16,762 nucleotides of DNA from Deltaproteobacteria bacterium (GTDB taxonomy: Bacteria > Myxococcota_A > UBA9160 > UBA4427). The position numbers and the translations under genes were made by a program. Under the pieces are notes generated by a model. That model made no database searches. It was not told the origin of the DNA and saw only the letters and a program-made list of their open reading frames with translations. This document shows, one piece after another, positions 8,229-15,088 of this stretch. The DNA lies in contig DRKE01000218.1 in the NCBI GenBank assembly GCA_011051925.1, positions 1 to 16,762 of the forward strand, given 5' to 3'. Each line of letters begins with the position of its first letter. Positions within the stretch are counted from its first letter, which is position 1.

Positions 8229-8234
8229 CAGGAC

Positions 8235-8735
8235 ATGGGACAGGACAATCGACGGCGGTCGGGCTTCACGATCATCGAACTGGTCGTGGTGATCGTCATC
8301 ATCGGGATTCTCGCCGCCACGGCGTTGCCCCGCTTCGTCAACCTCACGGGCGATGCCCAGAGTGCCTCGGTCCAGGCGATGGGAGGCGCCCTTGGCAGTG
8401 GCGTCAATCTCGCTCACGCATCGTGGGTCGCCCAGGGCGCCGTGGCCGGGGTGGACTCCGCCACGCTCGAAGGCGGGATCACCGTGGGCCTGAACGATTC
8501 GGGTTGGCCCGAGAACGACGCGGCCGCAGGCGGAGATGGAACGATCACCGCCGCGGAATGCGTCGCGATCTGGAACTCGATCCTGCTGAACCCACCGACG
8601 GTCGCGACCGATACCTCTGCCGAATACCAGGCGACCGCGGCATCCCCGATCTGCACCTACACCTATACCGCCTCTGCGGGTCGCAGCATTTCATACGATT
8701 CCTCGACGGGTGCCGTCTCGATCACGGTTCCCTGA
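8235..8735 (+). CDS. mshA: MSHA major pilin MshA (type IV prepilin)
   Basis: This 166-residue prepilin has a 10-residue basic leader MGQDNRRRSG cleaved before Phe11, Glu at mature position 5, and a long hydrophobic helix (FTIIELVVVIVIIGILAATA). After PRFVNL and DAQSASVQAMGGAL comes a globular domain with GWPENDAAAGGDG and ECVAIWNSILLN, typical of MshA-type pilins. Two cysteines, C109 and C140, probably form the C-terminal disulfide loop. It is the first gene after the promoter-bearing gap and has the best ribosome binding site, so it is most likely the major subunit. It could equally be named MshB by sequence alone, since only one such pilin is present. Confidence 0.9.
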   Translation: MGQDNRRRSGFTIIELVVVIVIIGILAATALPRFVNLTGDAQSASVQAMGGALGSGVNLAHASWVAQGAVAGVDSATLEGGITVGLNDSGWPENDAAAGGDGTITAAECVAIWNSILLNPPTVATDTSAEYQATAASPICTYTYTASAGRSISYDSSTGAVSITVP

Positions 8736-8745
8736 TCGGGGTGAC

Positions 8746-9258
8746 ATGAACGCCGCCACGGCCACGATGCGATCGGCAATCCCCGCGAAACGCTTCGGAT
8801 CCTCGGCGTTCACGATCGTCGAAACGGTCGTTCTCATCTCGATCGTCGGAATCCTCGGTGCGGTCGCTGCACCGCGATTCCTCTCCATGTCGGAGATGAA
8901 CGCCGCACGATCCCATCGACAGGCCCTGGCCGACCTGCGCTTCGCGCAGCGCCTCGCGACCCATTCGGGTTGTCCCATCCAGATCGACTTCGATGTCGAT
9001 CGCTACCGCCTGACATCGCGAGTCGATTGCCGGAGCGGTGCGTTCACGCAGCCCCTGGTCGATCCGGTCTCGAATACCCCCCCCTTCCTGGTGCAGCTTC
9101 CGGAGGGCGTCTCGATCACGAGTTCGGTCGATCCCCTGGTCTTCGATCCGCTCGGTCGGACGACGACATCCGCAGGCACCGTCACGAACGCGACGATCTC
9201 GATCGGCGGACGCTCGATCGAAGCGATCGGTGAAACAGGGCTGGTCCGTGTGCCCTGA
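8746..9258 (+). CDS. mshC: Minor pilin MshC
   Basis: This gives 170 residues from ATG 8746, 10 bp after mshA; ATG 8767 would shorten the leader. A 21-residue leader ends in GSSA, followed by the prepilin helix FTIVETVVLISIVGILGAVA and APRFLSM. The residue before the cleavage point is therefore Ala, where prepilin peptidases normally need Gly. Glu5 is kept. The globular part follows the MshC pattern: ARSHRQALADLRFAQRLATH, IDFDVDRYRLTSRVDC, LPEGVSI and DPLVFDPLGRT. In the family it is a minor pilin of the priming or tip complex. A GTG-initiated extension to 8710 would overlap mshA and looks unnecessary. Confidence 0.85.
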   Translation: MNAATATMRSAIPAKRFGSSAFTIVETVVLISIVGILGAVAAPRFLSMSEMNAARSHRQALADLRFAQRLATHSGCPIQIDFDVDRYRLTSRVDCRSGAFTQPLVDPVSNTPPFLVQLPEGVSITSSVDPLVFDPLGRTTTSAGTVTNATISIGGRSIEAIGETGLVRVP

Positions 9259-9268
9259 ATCGAATCCG

Positions 9269-9273
9269 GGAGG
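9269..9273 (+). promoter_or_regulatory. Shine-Dalgarno sequence deciding the mshD start
   Basis: GGAGG lies only 4 bp before GTG 9278. It favours this start over GTG 9248, which overlaps the end of mshC but lacks a clear ribosome binding site. Confidence 0.45.
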
Positions 9274-9277
9274 GAAG

Positions 9278-9781
9278 GTGACCGGAACGCGGGAGGTGGC
9301 ATCCCGAAGATCGAGCGGACGACGCCAGGCAGGCATGAGCCTGGTCGAGCTTGTCGTCGCGATCGTGGTCGTCGCGATCACCCTGACGGGAACGATGCTG
9401 ATCGTCGACACGACGACCCGCCGAAGCGCCGACCCGATGCTCGAGCGTCAGGCGACTTCGATCGCGGAGTCCTACCTCGAGGAGATCCTCCAGAAGGCCT
9501 ATCTCGACCCCGACGAGGGTACCCTCTGTCCCGCTCCGGAGCCGACGCGGCCCCTCTACGACAACGTCTGCGACTATGACGGACTCGACGAAATCGGCGC
9601 GCGCGACCAGAACGGCACGCTCGTCACCGGTCTCGAGGCCTATCATGTCGAAATCCGGGTGGATCGGAATGCCCAGCTGGGCTCGATCTCCGGATCGGAC
9701 GACGTTCTCCGGATCGACGCGACCGTGACCGATCCCCTGGGAAGACCGGTGCTTCTGGCCGCATACAGGACGAATCCGTGA
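9278..9781 (+). CDS. mshD: Minor pilin MshD
   Basis: No ATG is available before the prepilin signal, so a GTG start is needed. GTG 9278 gives 167 residues with a 19-residue basic leader ending in RRQAG; GTG 9248 would add 10 residues. Cleavage before MSLVELVVAIVVVAITLTG leaves Met as the first mature residue and keeps Glu5. The following RRSADPMLERQATSIAESYLEEIL is characteristic of MshD. Two cysteines flank a short loop (TLCPAPEPTRPLYDNVCDYD) and may form a disulfide. The C-terminal strand region resembles other MshD proteins (YHVEIRVDR, RIDATVTDPLGR). The stop overlaps the GTG start of mshO (GTGA). Confidence 0.88.
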   Translation: MTGTREVASRRSSGRRQAGMSLVELVVAIVVVAITLTGTMLIVDTTTRRSADPMLERQATSIAESYLEEILQKAYLDPDEGTLCPAPEPTRPLYDNVCDYDGLDEIGARDQNGTLVTGLEAYHVEIRVDRNAQLGSISGSDDVLRIDATVTDPLGRPVLLAAYRTNP

Positions 9782-10689
9782 CCGGGCCGCATGGCCAGTC
9801 CAGGGCCGGTCGACGGGGATTCTCGATCGTCGAACTCGTCACGGTCATCGCGTTGACCGGAATCCTGACCGTCGGCCTGGCCAATGTCCTCCAACATCCG
9901 ATGAACGGATATGCGGCCGTATCCCGGCGGAGCGAGCTCGTCGCGCTGGCGGACCTCGCCATCGGTCGGATGGTTCGCGATCTCCGACGAGCCCTTCCCA
10001 ACAGCGTTCGTGTCTCGAGCAGCGGTCGGGTCCTCGAGTTGCTGCATACGAGCGGAGGTGGGCGCTATCGAGCGGATCCGGGCGTGAACGATCCGGGCGG
10101 TCCGAACGAGGTCGACCACTCGAATGGCTCGGACTGGCTCTCCTTCGGCGGCGATACGAGCTTCAATCTGATCGGAAGGTTCCAGAACCCGGCCTTCATC
10201 CGTGGCGAGGCGCTTCCGAGCGGGACCCGGATCGCGATCTATCCTTCGAGCGCGGGCATCTGGACCGAGGCGGCACTCGGGACGAATCCGGGATCGATCA
10301 CCCCGGCATCGACGACGCTCAGCCTCGCCGATGACGGCGACGAGGATCAACTCCAGCTGAGCCAGGAGCATCGCTTCGCCCTCGAATCCCCGAACGCCCG
10401 TCTCTATCTCGTCGATACGCCGATCACGTTCCTCTGCGATCCCGTCGAAGGCACGCTCTGGCGGATCGAGGGCTACCCCGTCACGAGCAGCCAGCCGACC
10501 GATCCGGCGCTGCCTCCCTTGTCGGACGGGAGTCACGCCCGTGCGGCGGATCGCCTCGAAAGCTGTGCCTTCGACTATGTCCCGGGATCCCCATCGCGCT
10601 CCGGCCTGGTCACGCTCACGCTCGTTCTCGCGAGCGGGAACGAGCGCGTCCGATTGTTGCAACAGGTCGAGATCCGGAACGCGCCATGA
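9778..10689 (+). CDS. mshO: Minor pilin MshO
   Basis: This 303-residue protein starts at GTG 9778, overlapping mshD by 4 bp. The leader MTGPHGQSRAGRRG is cleaved before Phe15 and Glu19 is the mature Glu5. After the helix comes the MshO body: ALADLAIGRMVRDLRRALPN, SSSGRVLELLHTSGGGRYR, then TFLCDPVEGTLWRIEGYPVT, LESCAFDYVPGSPSRSGLVT and a final QQVEIRNAP. This order is very typical of MshO, a large PilW/GspJ-like minor pilin probably near the pilus tip. The stop overlaps mshP (ATGA). I see no truncation. Confidence 0.92.
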   Translation: MTGPHGQSRAGRRGFSIVELVTVIALTGILTVGLANVLQHPMNGYAAVSRRSELVALADLAIGRMVRDLRRALPNSVRVSSSGRVLELLHTSGGGRYRADPGVNDPGGPNEVDHSNGSDWLSFGGDTSFNLIGRFQNPAFIRGEALPSGTRIAIYPSSAGIWTEAALGTNPGSITPASTTLSLADDGDEDQLQLSQEHRFALESPNARLYLVDTPITFLCDPVEGTLWRIEGYPVTSSQPTDPALPPLSDGSHARAADRLESCAFDYVPGSPSRSGLVTLTLVLASGNERVRLLQQVEIRNAP

Positions 10690-11165
10690 CCGTTACCGTT
10701 CCGTCGTCTGCCCGGCAAACGGGAATCGGAGAGCGATCGCGCGGCCTCCCCCTCCGCGCCCGGCGCCCCGGTCGAACGACGGGCTTCGCGCTGGTCGCGG
10801 CGCTGGTCCTGCTGGTGGTCCTGAGTTCGGCGGGCGCTGCGATGGTCCGGATGACGGGGACCCAGCAGGCCGGCTCCTCGATCGCGATCCTCGGCACACG
10901 AGCCCATTGGGCGGCGCGCAGTGGCATCGATTGGGCCCTCCATGAGGCGAGCGAGAACGGCGCCTGTCCTGCGCCAACGACGACGCTCGATCTGGGCGAG
11001 GGGGTCCTGGCGGGCTTCGAGGTCACGGTCTCCTGCTCCCTCACGGAGCACTACGAGGGGAGCAACCTGCGCAAGAGCCTGGTCATCCGCTCGGAGGCCC
11101 GTTTCGGGGCACCGGGCGACCGCGACCATGTCTATCGCGAGATCCAGGCGGCCATCGTACTCTGA
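10686..11165 (+). CDS. mshP: Minor pilin-like protein MshP (PilX/GspK-like)
   Basis: This gives 159 residues from ATG 10686, overlapping mshO by 4 bp. A long Arg-rich leader (33 residues ending in GRTTG) precedes FALVAALVLLVVLSSAGAAM. As usual for MshP and PilX-like proteins there is no Glu5. The next segment, QQAGSSIAILGTRAHWAARSGIDWALHEA, is the family signature. Two cysteines (GACPAP and VSCSL) could pair. It is the last gene of the pilus operon, and the stop is followed by a strong terminator. The MshQ homologue that often follows in Vibrio-type loci is not here. Confidence 0.9.
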   Translation: MTVTVPSSARQTGIGERSRGLPLRARRPGRTTGFALVAALVLLVVLSSAGAAMVRMTGTQQAGSSIAILGTRAHWAARSGIDWALHEASENGACPAPTTTLDLGEGVLAGFEVTVSCSLTEHYEGSNLRKSLVIRSEARFGAPGDRDHVYREIQAAIVL

Positions 11166-11182
11166 TCGGTCCTGATCGGTCC
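11163..11182 (+). repeat. Perfect tandem 10-bp repeat at the end of mshP
   Basis: TGATCGGTCC occurs twice in direct succession, beginning at the mshP stop codon. It is probably a chance or slippage duplication, and no function is visible. Confidence 0.6.
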
Positions 11183-11468
11183 GGGCGGAAGCCGGTGGGC
11201 GCGGCCCCGAAAACGAAAAATCCCCACGAGACGAACTCGTGGGGATTTTTTGATGTCGATAACGCAATCATAGCACAAATCGGTTCTTGCGCAAGGCCCC
11301 CGCGACGATTGCGCCGAATGTCGCCGGAATCCTCATCGTGAGCGCGCTTTCCGGACTCATCCACCGGTTTTTCGTCGCAGAACACGCCTCTTCGGGCGCA
11401 GCATTTTCACTCCGTTCTTGGACACGTCGTCGCTTCACCCCGGGGAAGGCAACGGCTATCCTGCCGGA
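11166..11468 (+). other. Non-coding gap between the pilus locus and the HupE-like gene
   Basis: This 303-bp stretch holds most of the tandem 10-bp repeat, the pilus-operon terminator (11216-11251), an AT-richer patch just after it (11251-11280) and a 10-bp palindrome CTTGCGCAAG (11286-11295). Short open frames here have no recognisable protein features. I could not find a convincing promoter for the downstream gene, although one must lie here if the terminator is efficient. Confidence 0.55.
11216..11251 (+). terminator. Intrinsic terminator of the MSHA operon
   Basis: AAAAATCCCCACGAG (11216-11230) pairs perfectly with CTCGTGGGGATTTTT (11236-11250) around a 5-nt loop ACGAA, followed by one more T. 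The core is a GC-rich 10-bp stem flanked by A- and T-tracts, so it could stop transcription in either direction. It lies about 50 bp after mshP and marks the end of the pilus transcription unit. Confidence 0.93.
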
Positions 11469-12767
11469 ATGCCCCCCGCCCCGCAGTCCGATCTCCGTGA
11501 GCGGTTCCTTCTCGCATTCGCAGCCCTCGCGATCGTCTCGTGCCACACGGCGCTGATGCCCCGTTCGGCCCGGGCCCATGGCCGAAGCCTTTCGTACTCC
11601 AGCTGGGAGATCGACGGGACCGGCGCCAACGTGCAGGTCCGGATGCGAGTCCTCGAGTGGAGCCGGCTGGGTCCCGACGCCCTTCCCCCCGGCATCGTGG
11701 CCCGGACCGGGGCGGCCCCGGGAATCGGCGTCGGGGACCCGCCCGCTTCGAGACTTCCCCAGGACCTGATCCTGCTCGCCGACGGTCGGCCCTGCGCCGC
11801 CAGTGCCACGGCCGGCCGCAGGCCCGATGATCCGGGCTGGATCCGGTACGCATGGCGGATCGAATGCCCTGAAGACGCCCGCGTCCTCTCGATCCGCAGC
11901 CGGCTCCTCCTCGAGGTGGCGCCCTCCCACATGCATTTCGCGCGCGTGCGCTTCGCGGACGATCCCGACCATGTCCGTGAACAGGTGCTGACCGAAGCCT
12001 CTCCCGAGTTCATCCTGCGACGACCAGGACCGCAAGCCGATCAAGAGCCCAGCGGAAGTCGCCTTCGCGACTACGTCCGACTGGGCATCGAACACATCCT
12101 CACGGGCTGGGACCATCTCGCCTTCGTCTTCGGGCTCCTGCTTCTCGCCGGTCGCATCGGTGAGGTCGCACGCCTGGTCACCGGATTCACCCTGGCCCAT
12201 AGCTTGACCCTCGCATTGGCCGTCCAGGGTCTCATCCATCCCCACGCTGCCGCCGTCGAATCCGTCATCGCCTTTTCGGTCGCGTTGGTGGCCATCGAGA
12301 AGGGTTGGTGGGAGAGCGGGCACGACCGCCGGATTCCGATCTTCGTCCTCGCTGGACTCGGCCTGATGACGTTTGCCTCCCTGTCCGGATTCTCCGTGCT
12401 CTCCGTCGTCACGATCGCAGGCCTCGCGCTCTTCACCGCCTGTTATTTCTCGCTCGCCGCCCGAGAACCCCACGAATGGCTGCGCATCTGCCTGACCTTC
12501 GCCTTCGGCCTCGTCCACGGCCTGGGTTTCGCCGGCGTGCTGGTCGAGATGGATCTGCCCGCGGGTCGGCTCGTGCCGGCACTCCTCGGGTTCAATCTCG
12601 GTGTCGAGATCGGACAGATCGGTGTCGTCCTGCTCCTCTGGCCTCTTCTCGTCCTCGGCGCCCGTCTCGCCTCCGCGCCACTCCGGGCCCTGGCGACGCA
12701 GCTTTCGGCCGCAGCCCTGTGCGGTCTCGGCATCTACTGGTTCGTCGAGCGCGCCTTTCCCGCCTGA
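11469..12767 (+). CDS. HupE/UreJ-like membrane protein
   Basis: ATG 11469 gives 432 residues. A TTG at 11418 would add 17 residues in front of the signal peptide and is less likely. The signal segment (about 10-30) ends in SARA, so the mature protein probably begins with His38. Residues 38-185 form an extracytoplasmic domain. From about 200 on, polytopic HupE/UreJ_2-type sequence follows: YVRLGIEHILTGWDHLAFVF (202-221), FTLAHSLTLAL (240-250), a central FGLVHGLGFAGVL (346-358) and FNLGVEIGQ (375-383). About six to seven helices are likely. The family is widespread and some relatives are linked to metal (nickel or cobalt) uptake, but the function of this type is not established. No hydrogenase or urease genes are near. 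Confidence 0.82.
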   Translation: MPPAPQSDLRERFLLAFAALAIVSCHTALMPRSARAHGRSLSYSSWEIDGTGANVQVRMRVLEWSRLGPDALPPGIVARTGAAPGIGVGDPPASRLPQDLILLADGRPCAASATAGRRPDDPGWIRYAWRIECPEDARVLSIRSRLLLEVAPSHMHFARVRFADDPDHVREQVLTEASPEFILRRPGPQADQEPSGSRLRDYVRLGIEHILTGWDHLAFVFGLLLLAGRIGEVARLVTGFTLAHSLTLALAVQGLIHPHAAAVESVIAFSVALVAIEKGWWESGHDRRIPIFVLAGLGLMTFASLSGFSVLSVVTIAGLALFTACYFSLAAREPHEWLRICLTFAFGLVHGLGFAGVLVEMDLPAGRLVPALLGFNLGVEIGQIGVVLLLWPLLVLGARLASAPLRALATQLSAAALCGLGIYWFVERAFPA

Positions 12768-12841
12768 CCCGACCCGGATCCACGTCCCGATCCCCGTTTC
12801 GGCCAGACCGATCGCAGCGGGAAAAGTGGGATCCCGGGACT

Positions 12842-12868
12842 CAAACTCGAGACGGGCCCGGCCGATAA
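12842..12868 (+). promoter_or_regulatory. Candidate sigma-28 (FliA-type) promoter for the DUF5658 gene
   Basis: GCCGATAA at 12861-12868 is an exact match to the FliA -10 consensus. CAAA at 12842-12845 lies exactly 15 bp upstream, the canonical distance for the TAAA of the -35 element. The rest of the -35 element is poor (CTCG for GTTT). Transcription would start near 12875, giving a leader of about 60 nt before ATG 12935. The site was assigned by eye. Confidence 0.5.
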
Positions 12869-12921
12869 CGCTGGGAAGCGCAGTCGATTCCCCCGCGCCA
12901 TGGAGCAGGACGCGTGCAGTC

Positions 12922-12927
12922 GAGGAG
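12922..12927 (+). promoter_or_regulatory. Shine-Dalgarno sequence of the DUF5658 gene
   Basis: GAGGAG lies 7 bp before ATG 12935 and favours this start over GTG 12914. Confidence 0.6.
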
Positions 12928-12934
12928 CAAGACG

Positions 12935-13630
12935 ATGGGTGTGGGCAGTCTCGAGACCGATCCCCTCCCTTCGTTCTCGAGCGACGATCCGGACTGGGAC
13001 GGTCCCGATCGTCGGGCTTCCGAAAGGCGAAAGCAGCCGACTCGACCGTGGGCCCGCTGGCTCGGGCCCCTCCGCCGGGAGCAGGGCCGGCGCCGAACGG
13101 ATCGCGTCGGCTATGTCGATCGCTATTCGCGACGGGAAGTCGCGCTGATCCTGGCCGTCTTCCTGATGAACGTGGCCGACGCGTTCCTGACCCTTCTCTG
13201 GCTCGAACGCGGCGGGCAGGAAGCGAATCCGTTCATGGATTTCTTCCTCGACATCGGTCCGGGTGCATTCCTGGTCCAGAAATGCGGGATCGTGGGCATC
13301 TGGCTCGTCATTCTTCTCGTCCACAAGAATTTCCGGTTCGCACGGCTCGGTCTCTACGCTTCGCTCGTCGTCTATGCCGCTCTCATGCTCGTGCATTTCG
13401 GGATCCTGGCCTTCGACGTCGCGCCACCACCCGATCCCCGGGACATCGCCCGCTCGAAAGCCCTCCTCGAGCGACAGGCCACCATCCCGACCGGCCCGAT
13501 CCCGTCGGCGCCCGGTGCGATGGACCCCGCTCGACCCGGAGCGGCATCGGGCCGGCCCGAGCCCCCATCGGCCACACCCGATCCGGCGGATCCCGTCAGC
13601 TCGCGAGTCGCCCGACCAGCATCGGGATGA
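12935..13630 (+). CDS. DUF5658-like small membrane protein
   Basis: ATG 12935 gives 231 residues. The N-terminal ~60 residues are hydrophilic and Arg rich (GPDRRASERRK, RREQGRRRTDR) and should be cytosolic. Three membrane helices follow near 68-90, 110-130 and 137-160. The sequence around them (LMNVADAFLTLLWLERGGQEANPFMDFFL, with the N-x-x-D and E-x-NP motifs, then QKCGIVG) resembles the DUF5658 family, whose function is unknown. The C-terminal ~65 residues are a low-complexity Pro/Ala/Ser tail whose coding end overlaps rsmE on the other strand by 35 bp. A sigma-28-like promoter lies about 70 bp upstream, so it may be co-regulated with the pilin genes. Confidence 0.75.
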   Translation: MGVGSLETDPLPSFSSDDPDWDGPDRRASERRKQPTRPWARWLGPLRREQGRRRTDRVGYVDRYSRREVALILAVFLMNVADAFLTLLWLERGGQEANPFMDFFLDIGPGAFLVQKCGIVGIWLVILLVHKNFRFARLGLYASLVVYAALMLVHFGILAFDVAPPPDPRDIARSKALLERQATIPTGPIPSAPGAMDPARPGAASGRPEPPSATPDPADPVSSRVARPASG

Positions 13631-14309
13631 CCGGCTCGACCCGGAGGACCCGTTCGCCGAGATCGACCGGCAAGAACCCCGCCCCGACCAGTTTTTCGAT
13701 CTCGTGGTCGAGCAGACCGCCCTCGGGACCGACGAAACAGGTCACGGGGTCGGCGACACCATGGGGGCAGGGTCGCCCGGCGCCGGGATGGGCGAGCAGA
13801 CCGCGACGTCCCACCAGGCAGGCCGGCAGGACGTCTTTCACCAGCGGCTCGAAATATCGATGCAGCTCGACTTCGGGCAGGATCGTGTCCCCCGCCTGCT
13901 CGAGACCGAGAAGCAGGCGTTCCCGGATCGCCCCGGGCTCGACCACGCGGCTCTGCCAGAAACTCTTCTCCGTCCGCGCCGTGCCGACGACGAGGAGCCG
14001 CTCGATCCCGAGACTCGAAACCGTCGAGAGCAGCCGCCGGAAGACCGGGGGGCGGGGGAGGGCCAGGACGAGCTGGAACGCGAGCTTCGGCGGAGGATCC
14101 CGTTCGAGACGGACCTCGAGATCCAACGTTTCCGCATCGAGCGCCATGACCCGCGCCGTCCCGATCCGCCCCCCGACGACGCCGACCCGCAGCGATGCCC
14201 CGGGTCCGGCTCGAAGAATCTGCTCGGCATGACGGCGTCGACGTCCCCCGACGCGGACGCGACGGCTTCCGTCCTCGAGTTCCTCGGGCTCGATCAACAA
14301 GAGGTTCAT
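13596..14309 (-). CDS. rsmE: 16S rRNA (uracil(1498)-N(3))-methyltransferase RsmE
   Basis: This 237-residue SPOUT-family enzyme methylates U1498 of 16S rRNA using S-adenosylmethionine. An N-terminal PUA-like domain (RRRRHAEQILRAGPGASL at 23-40) precedes the SPOUT core. The core has LALPRPPVFRRLLSTVSSLG (82-101), ARTEKSFWQSR, and the cofactor-knot motifs CFVGPEGGLLDHEI (191-204) and DLGERVLRVEP (216-226). The usual ILRxETA is here VLRVEPV, a mild deviation. Its ATG overlaps the stop of the HAD gene by 4 bp, so it is translated from the same message. The 3' end overlaps the convergent DUF5658 gene. Confidence 0.93.
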   Translation of the reverse strand: MNLLLIEPEELEDGSRRVRVGGRRRRHAEQILRAGPGASLRVGVVGGRIGTARVMALDAETLDLEVRLERDPPPKLAFQLVLALPRPPVFRRLLSTVSSLGIERLLVVGTARTEKSFWQSRVVEPGAIRERLLLGLEQAGDTILPEVELHRYFEPLVKDVLPACLVGRRGLLAHPGAGRPCPHGVADPVTCFVGPEGGLLDHEIEKLVGAGFLPVDLGERVLRVEPVIPMLVGRLAS

Positions 14310-15073
14310 CGGGGGCGGTTCAGACGCGCGATCAGGACCGGAAGATCCATCAGGTCCTCGAGAGCGAAATCCGGCCGCGGTCCTTCGTAACCGGCGAGCT
14401 CGGCTTCGGGGTCCCGGACCCGGCGCGTCAGCCAGACCGTCTTCATCCCGAGCGCCGCGGCGCCGCCGACATCCGCCCGGAGATCGTCGCCCACGTGGAG
14501 GATCTCTCCGGGTGCGAGAGCCAGGGCCGTCGAGACCGCCTCGAAGATCTCGCGGCGGGGTTTCCGGATCCCGACCTCTTCCGAGATCACGACCGGATCG
14601 AGATGGACGTCGAAGCCTGCACGGCGAAGGATCGATCGCGCCGTCTCGGCATGCGAGAAATTGGAACAGAGGGCGAGTGGATGATCGACGGCGAGATTGG
14701 CCAGGACCGCCTCATGGTGGTCGGGGATCGTCACGGCCTCCCGCAACACGCTCATGTGGACCTGGGTCAGGCCCCGTGCCGCCGCCGCGACGTCCGGACA
14801 CCCGAGGCTCTCGGCCAGGGCCGCGAAGCGATCGTGGGTCGCGAGTTCGAGGCCGCGGTCGATCGTTTCGACCCGCATCTTGCGATCGACGGAGCGGAGC
14901 CGATCCGCGAACGCCAGGATCGGAACCTCCATGCCCAGCTCGTCGACGGCATACCGATGAAGCGCGGGTGTCGTGGCACCGATCCGCCGACCTTCGACTT
15001 CGACCGGTGCCAGACGATCGTGGTTCTGGTCGACGAGGGTGTCGAAGAGATCGAATGCGATCCCACGGATCAT
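14306..15073 (-). CDS. HAD-superfamily hydrolase
   Basis: This 255-residue protein has all HAD motifs. Motif I is FDLFDTLVD (nucleophile D8, acid D11), motif II is CSNFS with S137, the conserved lysine is K171 in GIRKPRREIF, and motif IV is HVGDDLRADVGGA (D196, D197). A helical cap (about 20-110) lies after motif I, as in class I HAD phosphatases and dehalogenase-like enzymes. The pattern is closest to phosphatase-type members, but the substrate cannot be told from sequence. The gene begins 15 bp after the DsbA-like gene and overlaps rsmE by 4 bp. Confidence 0.9.
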   Translation of the reverse strand: MIRGIAFDLFDTLVDQNHDRLAPVEVEGRRIGATTPALHRYAVDELGMEVPILAFADRLRSVDRKMRVETIDRGLELATHDRFAALAESLGCPDVAAAARGLTQVHMSVLREAVTIPDHHEAVLANLAVDHPLALCSNFSHAETARSILRRAGFDVHLDPVVISEEVGIRKPRREIFEAVSTALALAPGEILHVGDDLRADVGGAAALGMKTVWLTRRVRDPEAELAGYEGPRPDFALEDLMDLPVLIARLNRPR

Positions 15074-15088
15074 GGGGTTCGAGGCCCG

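Larger units (their letters stand above)
8015..8234 (+). other. Intergenic region and leader before the major pilin gene
   Basis: This is the only sizeable gap inside the pilus locus. It holds a small hairpin (TGGAGA-CGA-TCTCCA, 8049-8063) without a T-run, an unusually A-rich patch at 8078-8112 with a sigma-28-like promoter, and an untranslated leader of about 118 nt. The leader contains an odd palindrome CGTCGA-G-TCGACG (8158-8170) and ends in a good ribosome binding site. I found no coding sequence and no recognisable riboswitch. Confidence 0.6.

Noticed and set aside
8117..8234. c-di-GMP (GEMM) riboswitch in the mshA leader.
   Set aside because: The conserved core and tetraloop-receptor segments could not be found.
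8511..8561. Half EF-hand-like pattern DG-x-I-x-x-x-E (residues 101-108) in MshA.
   Set aside because: The acidic residues of loop positions 1 and 3 are absent, and the segment fits the ordinary MshA pattern before ECVAIWN.
11255..11262. GTCGATAA, 7/8 match to the sigma-28 -10 element, upstream of the HupE-like gene.
   Set aside because: The position of a -35 element falls inside the terminator stem (CTCG), with no TAAA-like sequence at 15-16 bp.
11272..11292. Possible sigma-54 site (AGCAC...TTGC) upstream of the HupE-like gene.
   Set aside because: The spacing between the two halves is 10 bp, not the 5 bp needed, and the GG of the -24 element is missing.
12601..14232. A 543-codon plus-strand open frame covering the end of the HupE-like gene, the DUF5658 gene and part of rsmE.
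   Set aside because: Composition is low complexity (Arg, Ser, Pro), and it overlaps three better-supported genes on both strands.
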